Position numbers and translations under genes: made by a program. DNA of 64,000 nucleotides from Berberis thunbergii (Eukaryota > Streptophyta > Magnoliopsida > Ranunculales > Berberidaceae), in NCBI GenBank assembly GCA_003290165.1, contig QNQO01009177.1, forward strand, positions 310,001 to 374,000, written 5' to 3'. Shown piece by piece: positions 1 to 11,460 of the stretch; positions within the stretch are counted from its first letter, which is position 1; each line of letters starts with the position of its first letter. The notes beneath the pieces are model-generated. The model was not told the DNA's origin, made no database searches, and saw nothing but the letters and a program-made list of their open reading frames with translations.

Positions 1-1542
1 GACGTGATGATGTCGAGCAAGAGCTTGATGATATTGTTGAGGGGCGCAATGCTCAGGCAGTGGTCCCTATCTCCCTTCCTGACTTGGAGATGGAGTATTT
101 GCAAATGGTTGGTGTTACCAAACTAAGCACCAAGCAGGCGGAGTTTATTAATAAAGTGTTGTTGCAGACGGGCATGGAAGCTTCGAATGGTCGTCATTTT
201 TCAATAAAAAACTTTGAGCTCCGCCTCTTTTTGGATCATGAACCCGTTGAAGAATCGTTTGATTGTCGGTGTCATGGTGAAGGTTATCATTCTTATAGCC
301 TGTACTGTGCTCCATCTCGTTCATGTCCTCATACCGACGACGGGTAAGGAATAACTCTCTTCTGTCTTCTTCGACAACTAATTTTGGACCAGCATGTGAA
401 AGAGAGCCGACTGTTGTAGGTAAAAGGAAAGTTGTTGATGAGGGCCCTAATGCAGTGAATACGGCTAAGGGCGGTGCTGGGGTGATTCTGGTTCCGATTG
501 ATTTTCATCTGGATGCTTGGATCAATCTATTTGCTCCAGATGTAATAAGGATGAGCAACCAAGCTTGGCAACAGGAGGTTGACATCTCTTATGTTGCGAG
601 GAAGCATATCAGCAGGTGGAATGACTGGCTGGAGATGTTATATTTGAATAAAGGGTAGAAACATCTTGTGCTAGGGATGTTATATCTGAATAAAGTGGCC
701 GCATCTGAAATTGAAGTCGAGGCCACTCATGAGAGGATGTATACCATTGAGCAAGTCTTTGCAAACTTGCAGAAGTCATACTCTGACACTCTCCACGAGA
801 GTAAGACGTTGAGGAAGCAACTTGAAGCCTTTTCAAATACTGGAGCGGAGTCCAGGTCTATTAGGTAGAAGGCTCACTTGGAGGCACTTGAATCCGACTT
901 GGCGGGGGCATTCCGCAAGGGATCGGTTTGAAAAAGAATTGAACCTTGTTCGTCATGACGTGCAGTTTGCTCGTGAGGTTGTGGCTACATTGTTGAACTG
1001 CAGGCTTTGGAATGCTGAGTGGATAAAAAAGGAGTCCAAGTAGACTGTCCCAATGTCAGCAATTGGATGCCAACGTTAAGTTCCATGCCAAGAGTGCGCG
1101 AACCGCTGGAGAGCATTTACTTCTGGTGCAGAATGAGCTGAATATCGCTAATGATAAGCTGGATGTTGAGCAGTCCAAGACTGAAATCCTGTCGTGCAAG
1201 TTGGAACAACTGAAGCAGGAGCTCACTTAGTTAAGAGGGCACAAAGAGAAGCTTCTCAAGGCCTAGGGCACTTTTGAATTCAGCAGAGTTGTGCATGGAA
1301 GACTGGAGCTGTTGCATTTGATGAAGGAGGAGCATCCCGAGTTTGATCTCTCCTATTATAAAGAGATTGCATATGCATAGTTTTTTGGAGTTCCTTCCGA
1401 TTCGTCTGAAGAAGAAGGCGACCTTGATAAAGGGGATCAAGGGGTAGCACCTACGGATGTGTCTCTTGCTAAGTGTAGTTCTGTTGTATATGACTCTCCT
1501 TTTGATGGGGTGAATCTTGTATTCAAATTTGCAAATGAATAG
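1..1542 (+). pseudogene. Antisense (convergent) ORF of element A, C-terminal part, degenerate
   Basis: Plus-strand reading frames that can be followed through several frameshifts and stops to a TAG at 1540-1542. Readable segments include a stretch around FHLDAWINLFAPD (about 500-540), then Glu/Lys/Leu-rich coiled-coil runs such as NELNIANDKLDVEQSK (about 1130-1180) and an acidic patch DSSEEEGDLDKGD (about 1400-1435). It lies opposite in polarity to gag/protease, as the ORF at 16094-18368 does in element B, and both have a coiled-coil then acidic C-terminal part. The B copy preserves an N-terminal region resembling the plant 'putative gypsy type transposon' family (Transposase_28), so the same function class is inferred here; the biochemical role is unknown. 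The start is left of the window. Not translatable as it stands. Confidence 0.5.
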
Positions 1543-1929
1543 TACTTCACACTTGTTTCTCTTCCTTTACTTTTTCTGCTAGCTTTTACATGCTTTCTCT
1601 TATTTCGACATCAATTGTCACACGAGGAACTTTGCTGGGCTAGGAAGCTTATGTTTGATTTGTTGTTGGGAGCTCTAACTTTTTGTGCTGCAATAGTTTG
1701 TGCATTTTTGGTCAGACTCCTTTTTAGAGACCGGGAAGTGTAATACACCTTCTGTCTGGTGGCTTGGTTGTCTAATTGACCAACAGTTGTTGTTGTTATA
1801 AGCGTATTAGCTAGACTGTGGACCCAACACTTGCACCTTTGGAGATGATCAGACAACAGTCCTTGCGAGTCGTCTGGGTCGAGTTTCAGAACTTTGACCG
1901 AACTTTAGACTCGTTTTTGTTTGCTATTT

Positions 1930-2890
1930 GTAAAATAGGCTTAATTGGACCGGGTTTGTTGTCACCAGTTATGACTGACTAAACCAGGGTCAAGTTTCGG
2001 CGACCATGGTGGTCCCTGGCAAGCCATCTTGATCAAGCGTCGAAGGCACTGACTAGACTCCCAATTTCCAACCCATCTTGATCCGTTTGTGGCAGAGTAG
2101 GAATTGGAGCGAGCCAATAGTTATCATCGTTAGTCATTCTGACTAAACTTTTGGCAGGGGTTTGGCGATCATTGTCTGTAGTTGGCTAATGATCCCTGGC
2201 AAGCCATTTTCACAGGCTACATGAACACTGGCTAAGCTCCCACTTTCTAGGCCGACGGAATCCACGCGCCGCAAACTAGGCTTCGAGTAGACCAAAACCA
2301 TCATCATCAGCGGCCACTAACTAAGTTTTGGTCGGAGTTTGATGATCATTGTTTGCATACGAGTGGTGACCCCTGGCAAGCCATCTTAATCAGGCATCAA
2401 GTGCGTTTACTAAACTCTCATTTTCTAGGCCGTCAGAATTTGTTATTTTTAGACTAGGCTTCGAGCAAACCAGAAGCTATTGTCGTCGATCTTCACTGAC
2501 TAAGCTTTGGTTAGGTTCGATCTCTATTGCCCATGTTTGGACAATGATCCCTGGCAAGCCGTCTCGATCATGCATCAGAACACTAACTAAGCTGCTACTC
2601 TCTAAACCATTGACACCTGTTTAATTTAACGAATTGGGCGTTAAAGTGTACTAAAAGCTATTGTCATAGGTCGAAACCGACTAAGCTTTGGTTAGGTTCG
2701 GCGACCATTATCTATAGTTGAACAATGGTCCCTGGCAAGTCATTGCAGTCAGGTATTAGAAACACTGACTAAGCTCTCATTTTCAAACCCATCGTCGTCC
2801 GCTTTTGGCAGGCTAGGTGTTAGAGTGGACTAGAAGCTATTGTAATCAGCTGGAACAGACTAAACTTTGGTTAGAATAAGATTCTGGGCG
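1930..2890. repeat. ~180-bp tandem array, five diverged units
   Basis: The landmark CCCTGGCAAG or a close variant recurs near 2014, 2194, 2371, 2549 and 2730, giving steps of 180, 177, 178 and 181 bp. Each unit also repeats a 'GACTAAAC..TTTGG' motif and a GGCGA(C/T)CAT motif. A more diverged possible unit lies near 1857. The array sits between the antisense ORF and the protease remnant of element A, the usual place for tandem repeats in Tat-lineage elements. Confidence 0.85.
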
Positions 2891-4600
2891 TGTAAGACTG
2901 ACATGGGTGTCCTGACTTACTTAACTTGCTTGACAGTCTGATTCCAGTGTCAGATCGATTGATCGGACTAATAATATATTGACCGGCTTTAATGAACAAT
3001 AGCGAAATAATAGTGGAGTTGATGCCTTAGGTTTAATGATAACACTCTGTAGGCACGCTCCTTATTCTATGGGCACTTAGGGCATTTGTTTTTTTTTCTT
3101 TCCGTGTGCTGGAATGGATCTAGCAGGACATAAACTTGGGCCCATTAGTTGAGGGGCCCAATTAGAAAAAATCTTTATGGATCAACGTGCTAGGGATACG
3201 ACGCATTCTATGAGACGGTTCAGTATCGATTACTCCCCCCAGTTAATGGGGCTGCTTGCAGGGTCATTAATTCAAAGGATGTGGACTTGTGCAGTTGCAA
3301 TTGGAACCGTCGTTTTTTCCAATTTCCCGTACGACATTTAATGCTAAAGTAACTACTTGTTAATGCCTCTTCTTGATTCATTTTGCTTATATATTGGCTG
3401 GTTGTTTTGCGTTCAAGTACTGCAATGAGAATAATAAAGCATGTTAATCAACATAGAAATTGTTTTGGGTTTTCCAAAGGCTAAAGGAAGATCTCCCTCA
3501 CTGGAGTTTTCGAATGTAAGAACATTTGTGCCTACGAGTCTTGATAAGACTTGCTATTGTGTGATGTCGCCTGATCTTGGTGGACACCAAGTTGATCCCG
3601 TGAGATCTTGCAATGTTTTTTTACATTGCGAAGAAAAAGTACAGACCGTTTCTCAGGGGATAGGTCTATTTTCCATCTTCTACGGCTCTCTAGTTCCCAT
3701 TCGCCACTGTTGTTGGGTGATAATACCAACAACTAGTTTGTAGCATTTGTCCATTCTGGTTTCACGCATGACGCCCCAACCAGAATGCAAGTTATCATGG
3801 TAGAGTTCTGATTAATGCAACCTTTTTTCCAGTAACGTTAGCTCAGCCGCATTTCAAACACTTCCGCCTGGAGGGTCATCCTCCTTTTGCCTAATTCTGC
3901 TCCAGCTTCTGTCCCTTTCTATAGGGTAGTTCGGCGGGTTGAAGCCGTCTGCGTTCATTTTGAGGCTCGTGTTGCCACCTTTGAATCATCTCCAGAAGGT
4001 GATTTGATGGAGTAATGAATTGAATGCTTTCCTTCGCCTCATATCGCGGACACTTTACTTTAACTACCTTCTCTTCTGGAGGTGGATTGGCAGATCTAAG
4101 TCTCTAATCTTTTTAGCAGATAGATGCTTGCATTGGACTTAGATACTTGTAGTATATAAATTGATGTACTAGTTGGTCGACAAGCTTTGTAATAACTCTC
4201 ATTGCAGTCAATAAAATCTGTTTTATTTTTGGAATGTGTCTTGTACGAACAACTCCTCTAAACTGAAATGAAAAACATGAAATCAAAATAACAAATAATT
4301 TAACTCTGATCGGAGACTGAGCTAATCCTGCCTTGAAGGAGGTGCAAATGGTCTGGCTCAGATTACATTGTCCTTCTAGCGATGTTTTTTTATTTTTAAA
4401 AAAGCTAACGAAGTTACCGAATAGTGGATTTTGTGTTGACGGGCAGTTCCTTGCTGATTAATGGCTCTTGGAGTTGGTGCATGTTTGCTAAAGTATCGTT
4501 ACTTAGCTCTTTATTAGTTTGGGTCGCCTTGCCAGCTTTGACTTCTGGTTTTCCGCATAGTTAAGCCTTGGTTATCCAGGCTCCCCTGTCCTCATAGACA
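2891..4600. other. Internal spacer of element A, no recognised gene
   Basis: About 1.7 kb between the tandem array and the protease remnant. The longest open stretch (3441-3743, plus strand, 100 codons) has no motif I recognise. Plus-strand AATAAA-type signals occur near 3431 and 4210. No RT, RNase H or integrase motif is seen on either strand, which supports the view that element A lacks pol beyond protease. Confidence 0.5.
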
Positions 4601-4601
4601 T

Positions 4602-5110
4602 TCACCTATTTTGTCTAGGCTTGATGCCTAACATTTTGGTTATGTGGTTCCGAGCTGTAACTAGCAACAATTCAGCTGCTTCAGGGCTGGATAATGGCAG
4701 TATCTTGCTGTTAGCCGATCTCCTCGGATAGTCCCTTGGGCATGGTTGGCTGTGTATTTTATGTATTGGTGTAGGGTGGATACCACTGCTTCCATATGAA
4801 GAAGCCATAGCCTTCCTAGAATAATGTTGTAGGTGGATAGGGCATCAACTACCATAAACTCTTGAACAAGGTACTTCTGTAATTATTGCTCTCCTGCCAC
4901 CACCATTAGATTGATCTTACCGATGGGAAGCATTTCTCTTTGCTGAATCCAACCATAGGGTGGATGGCGGGCGTTAGGTTTTTCTCCTATAACTGTATGT
5001 TTCAAAATGCACTGTGGAACAAGACATTTAGTTAGCTTTCAGTGTCTACCAAGGCTCTATTTACCTCCCACTTAGCGATAAGGATGGAGATGACCAGGGC
5101 GTCATTGTGA
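4602..5110 (-). pseudogene. Retropepsin-like protease remnant of element A
   Basis: Minus-strand translation gives the Gypsy protease neighbourhood in two broken pieces. Near 5100-5030 it reads ALVISILIAKWEVNRALVDT followed by ES, where the family has the catalytic D-T/S-G motif; the Gly is replaced by Glu, so the active site is lost. Near 4855-4700 it reads VDALSTYNIILGR..LHMEAV, the conserved region after the flap, followed by the ARYCHYPAL motif. The two parts lie in different frames. It directly follows gag, as in Ty3/Gypsy polyproteins. Confidence 0.7.
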
Positions 5111-6533
5111 GGAGAATGTACCCCCTGGAGATCTCTTTTTGTAAACTTCAGTGTTGAGATTAGCTTGTGAACTCGTGTGTGCTGCACTTGTTAGTTCTCA
5201 TACTGAGATGGTGTCCGCATCTCGGTTAGTGTCCTCTTGCAGGACCTGTTTGATTGTTCTCTTTCAGGACCGACCTCGTGGAGGACGTAAATGATGCTAG
5301 GAGTTCCATTTTTAATCTTCTTGACATCGTCTGCTCTTTCTTTTGCTTGGCCCTGCTTCTTGTTTGAGCCTAGGAACTCCTTGAGCTTGCCTTTGCTGAT
5401 CCAGTACTCGACTTCTCCTATGAGGTTTCTACAATCCTCAGTATTGTGTTCGCCTTCCTTATGGTAGGTGCAATATTTGTTGTTATCACGCCGAGCATGG
5501 TCTCCTTGCTACTTAGGCAGCCACTTCAGCTTTTCCCAATCCTTGATGGAATCTAGGATGACAGATAGGCTGGTATTGAGAGGGGTGACAGACTTGGACC
5601 CGACGTAATTTGAAGTCTTGTCATGCCTAGGGCGGCCCAAGTAGGTCTTGTTGTCTGTGCGCTCATTCTTATTACTGTCATCGTCCTCTTTCTTCTTCCC
5701 TTATTTATTGTCCTTTGGATCATAGGGTTTCTTCTCTGATTTTGCCTCTATCTTGGTGGCCAACATCTCCTTCAGAGTGATGTATTTCTGGGCATCTCTG
5801 AGAAAATGTCATATTGGCTGGGGAGTCTAAGGTAAGGAAGTCATAGAGCTTGCCTCTTCTCAAACCCGAAGTGAAAGCCGTGATGGCAATATCCCCACTA
5901 CAGCCATCGATGAGGGTCAACTCATCATGAAAACGAATGACGTACTCCCTCAACATCTCGTTCTGTTTTTGCTTTAGGGTCAGCATATAATGTGGGCCTT
6001 TCCTGAGTCGTTTGCTACCCACGAAGCGTTAAGGAATGCCAATGCCAACGTTCGGAATGAATCGATGGATTTGACAGAAAGGTTGTGGAACCGCGTTAGT
6101 GCTGGCGTCTTCAGGCTTGCAAGGAATGATCGACACATTATTGCATCAGACCCTTCCTTGAGCGCTATAACATGCTGGAAGTGGCGTAGGTGATCGGACG
6201 AGTCTCTTGTCCCGTCGTAAAACTCCAACTTCTGTGAGGTGTATTTCTTGGGTAGCTGTTCATCCATGATATGGTCTCTGAATGGAGGGACCGTAAGATT
6301 AAACAACACGTCTGGGTTGGTGGCCCCGTTGTGGATGGGGTTGTGCGAGACGTGCTTGTCGACTCTGGTTGCTAGGTCTCTATTGGTCGCGCCTCCATAT
6401 CTTGTCTATTGAGAAGTTGCTGGGGCCGCTCGGCTCTCCTGGACATGGATGGTGGAATGGGCTGCACTTTGCAAGTTTGAGCATTTGAAGGCTCAGTAAC
6501 ATTTTCATTGTTGCAAGACCTTGTTGTCACCAT
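5111..6533 (-). pseudogene. Gag remnant of element A
   Basis: The minus-strand leader ATG at 6533 begins MVTTRSCNNENVTEP, a common Gypsy gag start. After a frameshift the retrotrans_gag core follows: KLEFYDGTRDSSDHLRHF, DAIMCRSFLASLK (6309-5980), then KQKQNEMLREYVIRFHDE and ITAFTSGLRRGKLYDFL (6022-5720). Further on, YCTYHKEGEHNTEDC (about 5480-5430) is the Cys-His zinc-binding motif (C-x2-H-x4-H-x4-C) typical of this gag type. Several frameshifts and stops separate the pieces. Gag forms the retroelement particle; this copy cannot encode an intact protein. Confidence 0.8.
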
Positions 6534-6587
6534 CTCGCCAATTCTCTGGAAAAGGTGGAACTACATATTTTCCTGAGGAACTCTATC

Positions 6588-6610
6588 GTTCCCCATGGAC
6601 GGCGCCAAAC
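6588..6610 (-). promoter_or_regulatory. Primer-binding-site region of element A
   Basis: On the minus strand the LTR end TACATCA is followed directly by GTTTGGCGCCGTCCATGGGG, a TGGCGCC-type junction common just inside 5' LTRs of plant Gypsy elements. It fixes the element's orientation and the inner LTR boundary at 6611. Confidence 0.7.
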
Positions 6611-7794
6611 TGATGTAGTTGATTCATGTTCTCCTTCATTGCAGCTTACCTAGACCTAGGAGTGGGCAAAAACCGAACTGAAATATGAGTAGAAAGAAAA
6701 TAATTTAAACTGAGCCGAACCGATTATAAACGGTTTGAAATTGGTTTACGATTTTGAACCGACCGATTTATAACCAAACCGACTGATTCATTAGATATAT
6801 ATAAATAACTAAAAAACATGTAGGTGTCAATACCTGATTAGTGCAACAAATGCACTGCAGTACACCTTGTTGCATTGAATCTCCCCCCTTTTCTCAAAGT
6901 TTTCAATTTTGGGCTAAAAATTGGGCATGCAAAAACATTGGGTAGGTTTTAATGAAAGTCTTTCAAGTGCTTGAGCCCAAAATTTTGGCCCAACCGAATC
7001 GAACTGATCCAAAATTTGGTTCAACCGAATTCATCAGTTTACAAATACAAAATTCAATTTCGGTTTGGGTTTTGGGCAAACCGAATGAAATTGATTCGAA
7101 ATCGGTTTGGGGTTCAAAATCGAACCGAACCGAACCGACATTGCCCACCCCTACCTAGACCTACACAGGTAAAAAAATGAGCCAAAGACTACCATGTGGT
7201 AGTTGATGGCACTCTGATGCCTAAGTTAGATAAGGCTTAGGAGAGACTTAAAATTGTAAACTGAGATTATGTAGAGTCTTCTAGTTCATCGACCTTATTT
7301 CCTTTTTATAGTGTAGGAGTCCTTGTTTTGCTAGGCCTATGGTGGCATAGTTTAGGGAAAAAGATCTTGTTGTGGAGATCTTTTCCTAATTGGGAGTTGT
7401 CCATGTGGGATAGTTTCCCTACACGATTCGTGTTCCTAGATCTGTGGAAGAGGTTTCACTTTCTGAGTGTTGTCTATGCAAGGAAGTTTCATTCCCGAGT
7501 TATACTCTAATATATGTTTCCTAGTTGGATCCAATGTGTTGTTGGCCTGCCTGTCTTTGGTAGATCTCTCATATACTTGCCTTAGAGGTCTTACGAGTAT
7601 TGGGCCTGACCGCGTGATGTGTGGGCCTACTGGCTCATTGGAACTCAGACCCGACTGTTTGGATTATGCAAATGATGGACTTAGTGTTGTTTGGGACTCG
7701 CTGGATTGAGAGTGCAATCGAGCTTGCTTCATTCTGTTGACAAAATTATCATGACACGTGTATGGTGCTGATCAGAGGAATGTTTGATGCATCA
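6611..7794 (-). repeat. 5' LTR of element A (split by a hAT MITE)
   Basis: Plus-strand boundaries are TGATGTAG...TTTGATGCATCA. Removing the 497-bp MITE leaves about 690 bp. Stretches such as GGTAAAAA...CAAAGACTACCA and TGATGGCACTCTGATGCCTAAG align with the two LTRs of element B at about 15262-15330 and 19470-19535, showing that the elements are relatives. Confidence 0.75.
6657..7153. mobile_element. hAT-superfamily MITE inside LTR A
   Basis: The terminal inverted repeat TAGGAGTGGGCAA...TTGCCCACCCCTA is flanked by a perfect 8-bp direct duplication CCTAGACC (6649-6656 and 7154-7161), the hAT signature. The interior has no transposase and is full of AACCGAAC/CGGTTTGG motifs. Excision in silico restores continuous LTR sequence. 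Confidence 0.88.
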
Positions 7795-9456
7795 TCAAGT
7801 ACAAAAACATGTCTTTTATTTGCCCTTTAGTTTTTAAAAAAGTTGAAAATGCAAAATTAGTTGTGCTAAGAAAGCAATTTGTAGGAGTTTCAATATTAGC
7901 TTTAGCCATTTTGGCAACCCAACCGTGGGATAAATCCTATTGATAGAATGATCTCCTATCCATAGGCCCGACCCTGAACCAATCGAAACCATTCGGTGAA
8001 TCCGGCACCCGAAAAAGTTTTTATGTTTTAGGGCCTCCTAAATGTATATAAATAGGAGCCCCAAACATTAACATGATTCATTTGTGGCTCAGTTGGTAAC
8101 TGTTTGGTTATCTTCTATATTACAATTCAGAGTGGTGTTTTACTCTTCGTTGTTGATTGAGACAAACTAAGGATTGAAGATAAAAGATGGCTAGGATTGA
8201 AAGTTTGGAAAAATGTTGACGGTTGAAATTCATTTCCTATGATGACATATTTTTAAATATAAAACATGTAAAAGAGCAAAGGAAATGAAAAAAGTTGGTG
8301 GAATGTACATGTGGCGGAGAGAGAAAATATTGTGTTTTCGTTTTTTTTCATAAAGAAAATTATCATAACTATCTACGTAGTTCTCGGTTTTGGTAACCTT
8401 GATATCACTGAATGCAATTTTGAAGATCTTTCCAACAAAAACAATGATCAATACAAAAACTTAAAATTTCAAAATACGTATTTTATTATTAAAACATGTA
8501 AATATTTTTCACATTTTCATTCCTAAGTATAATATTTTTCAGAAAAACGGACGAAAATTTTAATGAACATTCAAACAAAGACCCCGAATATTAAATCGAT
8601 TCTAATTTTAACCGAGTTGACTATAAGAAAATTAGTATTTTTACCAAAATAAGATTGCACCTCAAAAAAAAATAGTTTACATTTTAAATTATGTTTTTTT
8701 ATGAAACTGATTGAGGGCAATGATAGGGATGGTGGTGAGGGTTCAAGTGCATGATAATTAACAACAAAAAAAATATATGTGGAGTGTCAACGACACGAGT
8801 AATATGCTAGTAGTTATACATAATGTGGTAGTTGTTGGTCAAACGCACTTTCTTAGAATTATTTTTTCGTTTTCTCTAAGTTGTTGGCTAGTTACCCTTA
8901 TTGAGCTCGCATCATGCCCATAAAATCTCAGGGCATGCCCTACTTATCCATCCTCCCAAAATGGATAAATCTATCTATCTATCTTCGCTATTCCTGGATA
9001 GTAGAAGTGCACAACTTTTCAAAAGTTGTCCAGTTTTTCACATGCAGCATGGCCTCTAACGGTCACATTTATTTGAATCAGGCTATTTGCTCCATTTATT
9101 ACCACTAGCCTTATAATTTGTTTGATTTTAATTTTTATTTCAAAAGGTTTTAATTTATTATTTCGATTTGTTCACTGAATATGAGCAATAGTTTTGTGGT
9201 TGAGCTTATTTTAACAATATAGTACATTAATAATTAACTTCACTCAATTACCCAGTGTGCAATTATTGAATGAGTTCACTCAATTATCCAATCTACGTTT
9301 ACTCGTTGAGCTTATTTTAACTGTGTAGAAGAGAAAATGAACCCATTCAACGTTTACATTTTATATTTGTAATTTTTTTTAACTAAATTGAAATCTAAAT
9401 AAATTTACATTATTGAAAAAAATTCCAAAAACTCAAAAATTAAGCAAATAAAACGA
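7795..9456. other. AT-rich intergenic stretch, no gene recognised
   Basis: No coding or RNA gene recognised. A TATATAAATAGG box near 8045 followed by GTGGCTCAGTTGG near 8085 may be the remains of an old LTR or a tRNA-like fragment. The rest is AT-rich with short meaningless frames. The left end of the PIF/Harbinger element probably lies between about 8900 and 9100 but I could not fix it. Confidence 0.4.
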
Positions 9457-10766
9457 ATGATGGTTGTTCATTCATCTCTCATTTTCTCTTGTACTCACCA
9501 TTTTGCTAATCACAATAGTCTCGTACATGGAAGAATCTTCAATGATGAATCTTTTCTAAGACATGTTGAGGACATCCTCATCTTGAGTATTGTTGCAACG
9601 CAATATCAACAAGATGAAAACAGATCAACGCTCTTCTCGCGGGGGTTCCCTAAGGGAAGGCAAGTCATTGAGCATAATAGAGAAGAATGTCATTTATGAT
9701 TCTTGAATAACTACTTTGCACCAAACCCAACTTATCCAAATTCTTACTTTTTCCGTCGCAATGAATAAGTAAATTGTTCGTCTGCACTTGAACGCTTTGG
9801 ATGAAATTATCCATACTTTCAACAAGGCGTCAATGTAATTAGGAAGTAGGGCCATTCATTTTTGCAAAAGATGATGGCTGCCATCTATATGTTTGCATAC
9901 TATTGTCCAACCGATCAACTCGACAACTGGTGTAGAATTGGAGAAACATTGCATTGGCGACATTGAACCACTTTTGTAGGTTTGTGATTTCCATCTTTAA
10001 TGGTCAATACCTACGAAAGTCAACTCAACATGATGTTCAATGTTTGCTGCATCAAGTGAAAGCTCAAGGATTTTCAGATACGTTGGGAAGTTTAGATTGC
10101 TTGAATTGACAATGAAAAAAATTGTCCAATGGCTTGGCATGAAACTCATACATGCCATATGAGTAAAACTACCATTATCCTTGAAGTCATTGCAGATGGA
10201 TCACTATGGATTTGACACTATTTCTTCCATATGGTTGGGTCATACCATGATATCAATGCTTTAGATTGTTCACCCTTGTTCGATGACATAGTCAACGATA
10301 TTGCACCGCAGGCTCAATTTGAAGTAAATGGTAATTAATACAACAAGGGGTATTATCTCTCAAGCGAGATGTACACTAAATGGGTCACTCTTATTCAAAT
10401 ATTCAATCAACCAATCTCTAATAAGCAACGCTTATTTGCTCAATATCAAGATGTTCAGAATGATAGTAAACATGAATTTGGAGTCTTGTAATCTAGGTGA
10501 ACAATTTTCAAAGGCCATACCCTACTTTGAAATAGAGCTGATCATTTGCCATCATGACAACACGAGGATCATTGAATAAGAAGTTGACTTGGATCCTAAA
10601 AAATTCCAACCATTAGCCTATGGATCATAATCAGTACCAATGATGCGCAGATTGTTGCTTGTGTTACAATTGCTGTCGAATTTTCATAAGATGCACTCAA
10701 AGGAAACTAATCGGTAGCAAAAACTTGATTTGATTAATTGAACATTTATGGACAACTTCTTGAAAC
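9457..10766 (+). pseudogene. PIF/Harbinger transposase remnant (DDE_Tnp_4 type)
   Basis: Broken plus-strand frames contain an ordered series of plant PIF-type transposase motifs: NNYFAPNPTYPNSYFFRR (about 9705-9760), MMAAIYMFAYYCPTDQLDN followed by WCRIGET (about 9870-9945), NCPMAWHETHTCH (about 10115-10155), VGSYHDINALDCSPLFDDI (about 10230-10290), a VNG..YNKGYYL stretch (about 10325-10360), and FAQYQDVQ..SKHEFGVL (about 10435-10490), ending with LIEHLW near 10735-10755. DDE chemistry is known for the family. At least ten stops or frameshifts interrupt it, so it is dead. The family match is from memory of the motif order, not a search. Confidence 0.7.
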
Positions 10767-10884
10767 ACTTAGTAGTTCAATTTGATTAGGTGTTAGTGTA
10801 TTTGCTTTAAATAAAATAAAGAAGAAATTTGCTTGAAATACAGATATTTAGTTAAGAAATAAATTATATCACATATGAAATTGA

Positions 10885-11460
10885 CTACTTGTCTTTATTG
10901 ATAAATAAACCTAATAGATAACATGTCTTCCTAAAGACTAGTTGTAGAAAGGAGCGACGCTCGTCCTTGCACGACGTTTTTTTGAATATCCCACGCCCCC
11001 TCATTATGAAAATGTTGTCTTCTTTGATCTCTTTGTCCATCTTAACATTCTGTAACTTTGACTCGTACTCATTTTTTGCAATTACGACCGTCATGTGCAA
11101 TATTTTCCATGCATGAATGAAAAAGTTGTCCATGACATGATTAGAAGAAGAACCATAGTGAGTCGAAATCTTGGTTCCTTCTAATCTACCTAGCAAACAA
11201 TGAATGAAAAAACTTGGTTCCTGCCAATCTACCTAGCCAAACAATCTGTTTTCAGTACGAACGAATCTGAGTCTTCATTCAAAGACACCTCTGCCGATGT
11301 TGTGCCTCTCGCAGCGGAAGGATAAGTAGCATCTGATGGGCTTCCATCGAAATCTCCACCAACATTCCTCTTGCTGGTTTTCATTACTACATTACCCCCT
11401 GCATCATTCCATTGATGCATTTAGGTGTGTCTTTGAGGATCGTCCAACAAGTCTCAACTT
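10885..11460 (-). pseudogene. Possible second (Myb/trihelix-like) ORF of the PIF/Harbinger element
   Basis: Minus-strand open segments lie end to end with the transposase and converge on it. Readable pieces include CWTILKDTPK (about 11460-11425), a Ser/Asp-rich segment SLNEDSDSFVLK (about 11290-11245) and a Lys/Glu-rich stretch (11080-10950). PIF/Harbinger elements normally pair the transposase with a Myb-like DNA-binding ORF1, and the position, polarity and WxxLKDxPK-like motif fit. The match is weak and the frame is interrupted, so the assignment rests mainly on context. Confidence 0.35.

Larger units (their letters stand above)
1..7794 (-). mobile_element. Element A: non-autonomous Ty3/Gypsy (Tat/Retand-like), 3' end outside window
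   Basis: Read on the minus strand, the order is 5' LTR (6611-7794), a PBS-type junction, gag (6533 to about 5110), aspartic protease (to about 4600), an untranslated stretch with a ~180-bp tandem array, and then an ORF of opposite polarity running to the window edge. No reverse transcriptase, RNase H or integrase motif is visible between protease and array, so it must have been mobilised in trans if it moved in this form. Antisense ORFs and tandem repeats near the 3' end are known for Tat-lineage Gypsy elements (Ogre, Retand, Grande), which is why I place it there; the lineage is an inference. The 3' LTR and target duplication cannot be checked because the element leaves the window at base 1. 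Confidence 0.75.

Noticed and set aside
3441..3743. 100-codon plus-strand open frame inside element A
   Set aside because: No recognisable motif, overlapped by an open minus-strand frame, and located in the untranslated zone of the element.
8080..8110. GTGGCTCAGTTGGTAACTG, tRNA-like
   Set aside because: Only the D-arm-like part is present; no B box, anticodon arm or acceptor pairing follows at tRNA distance.
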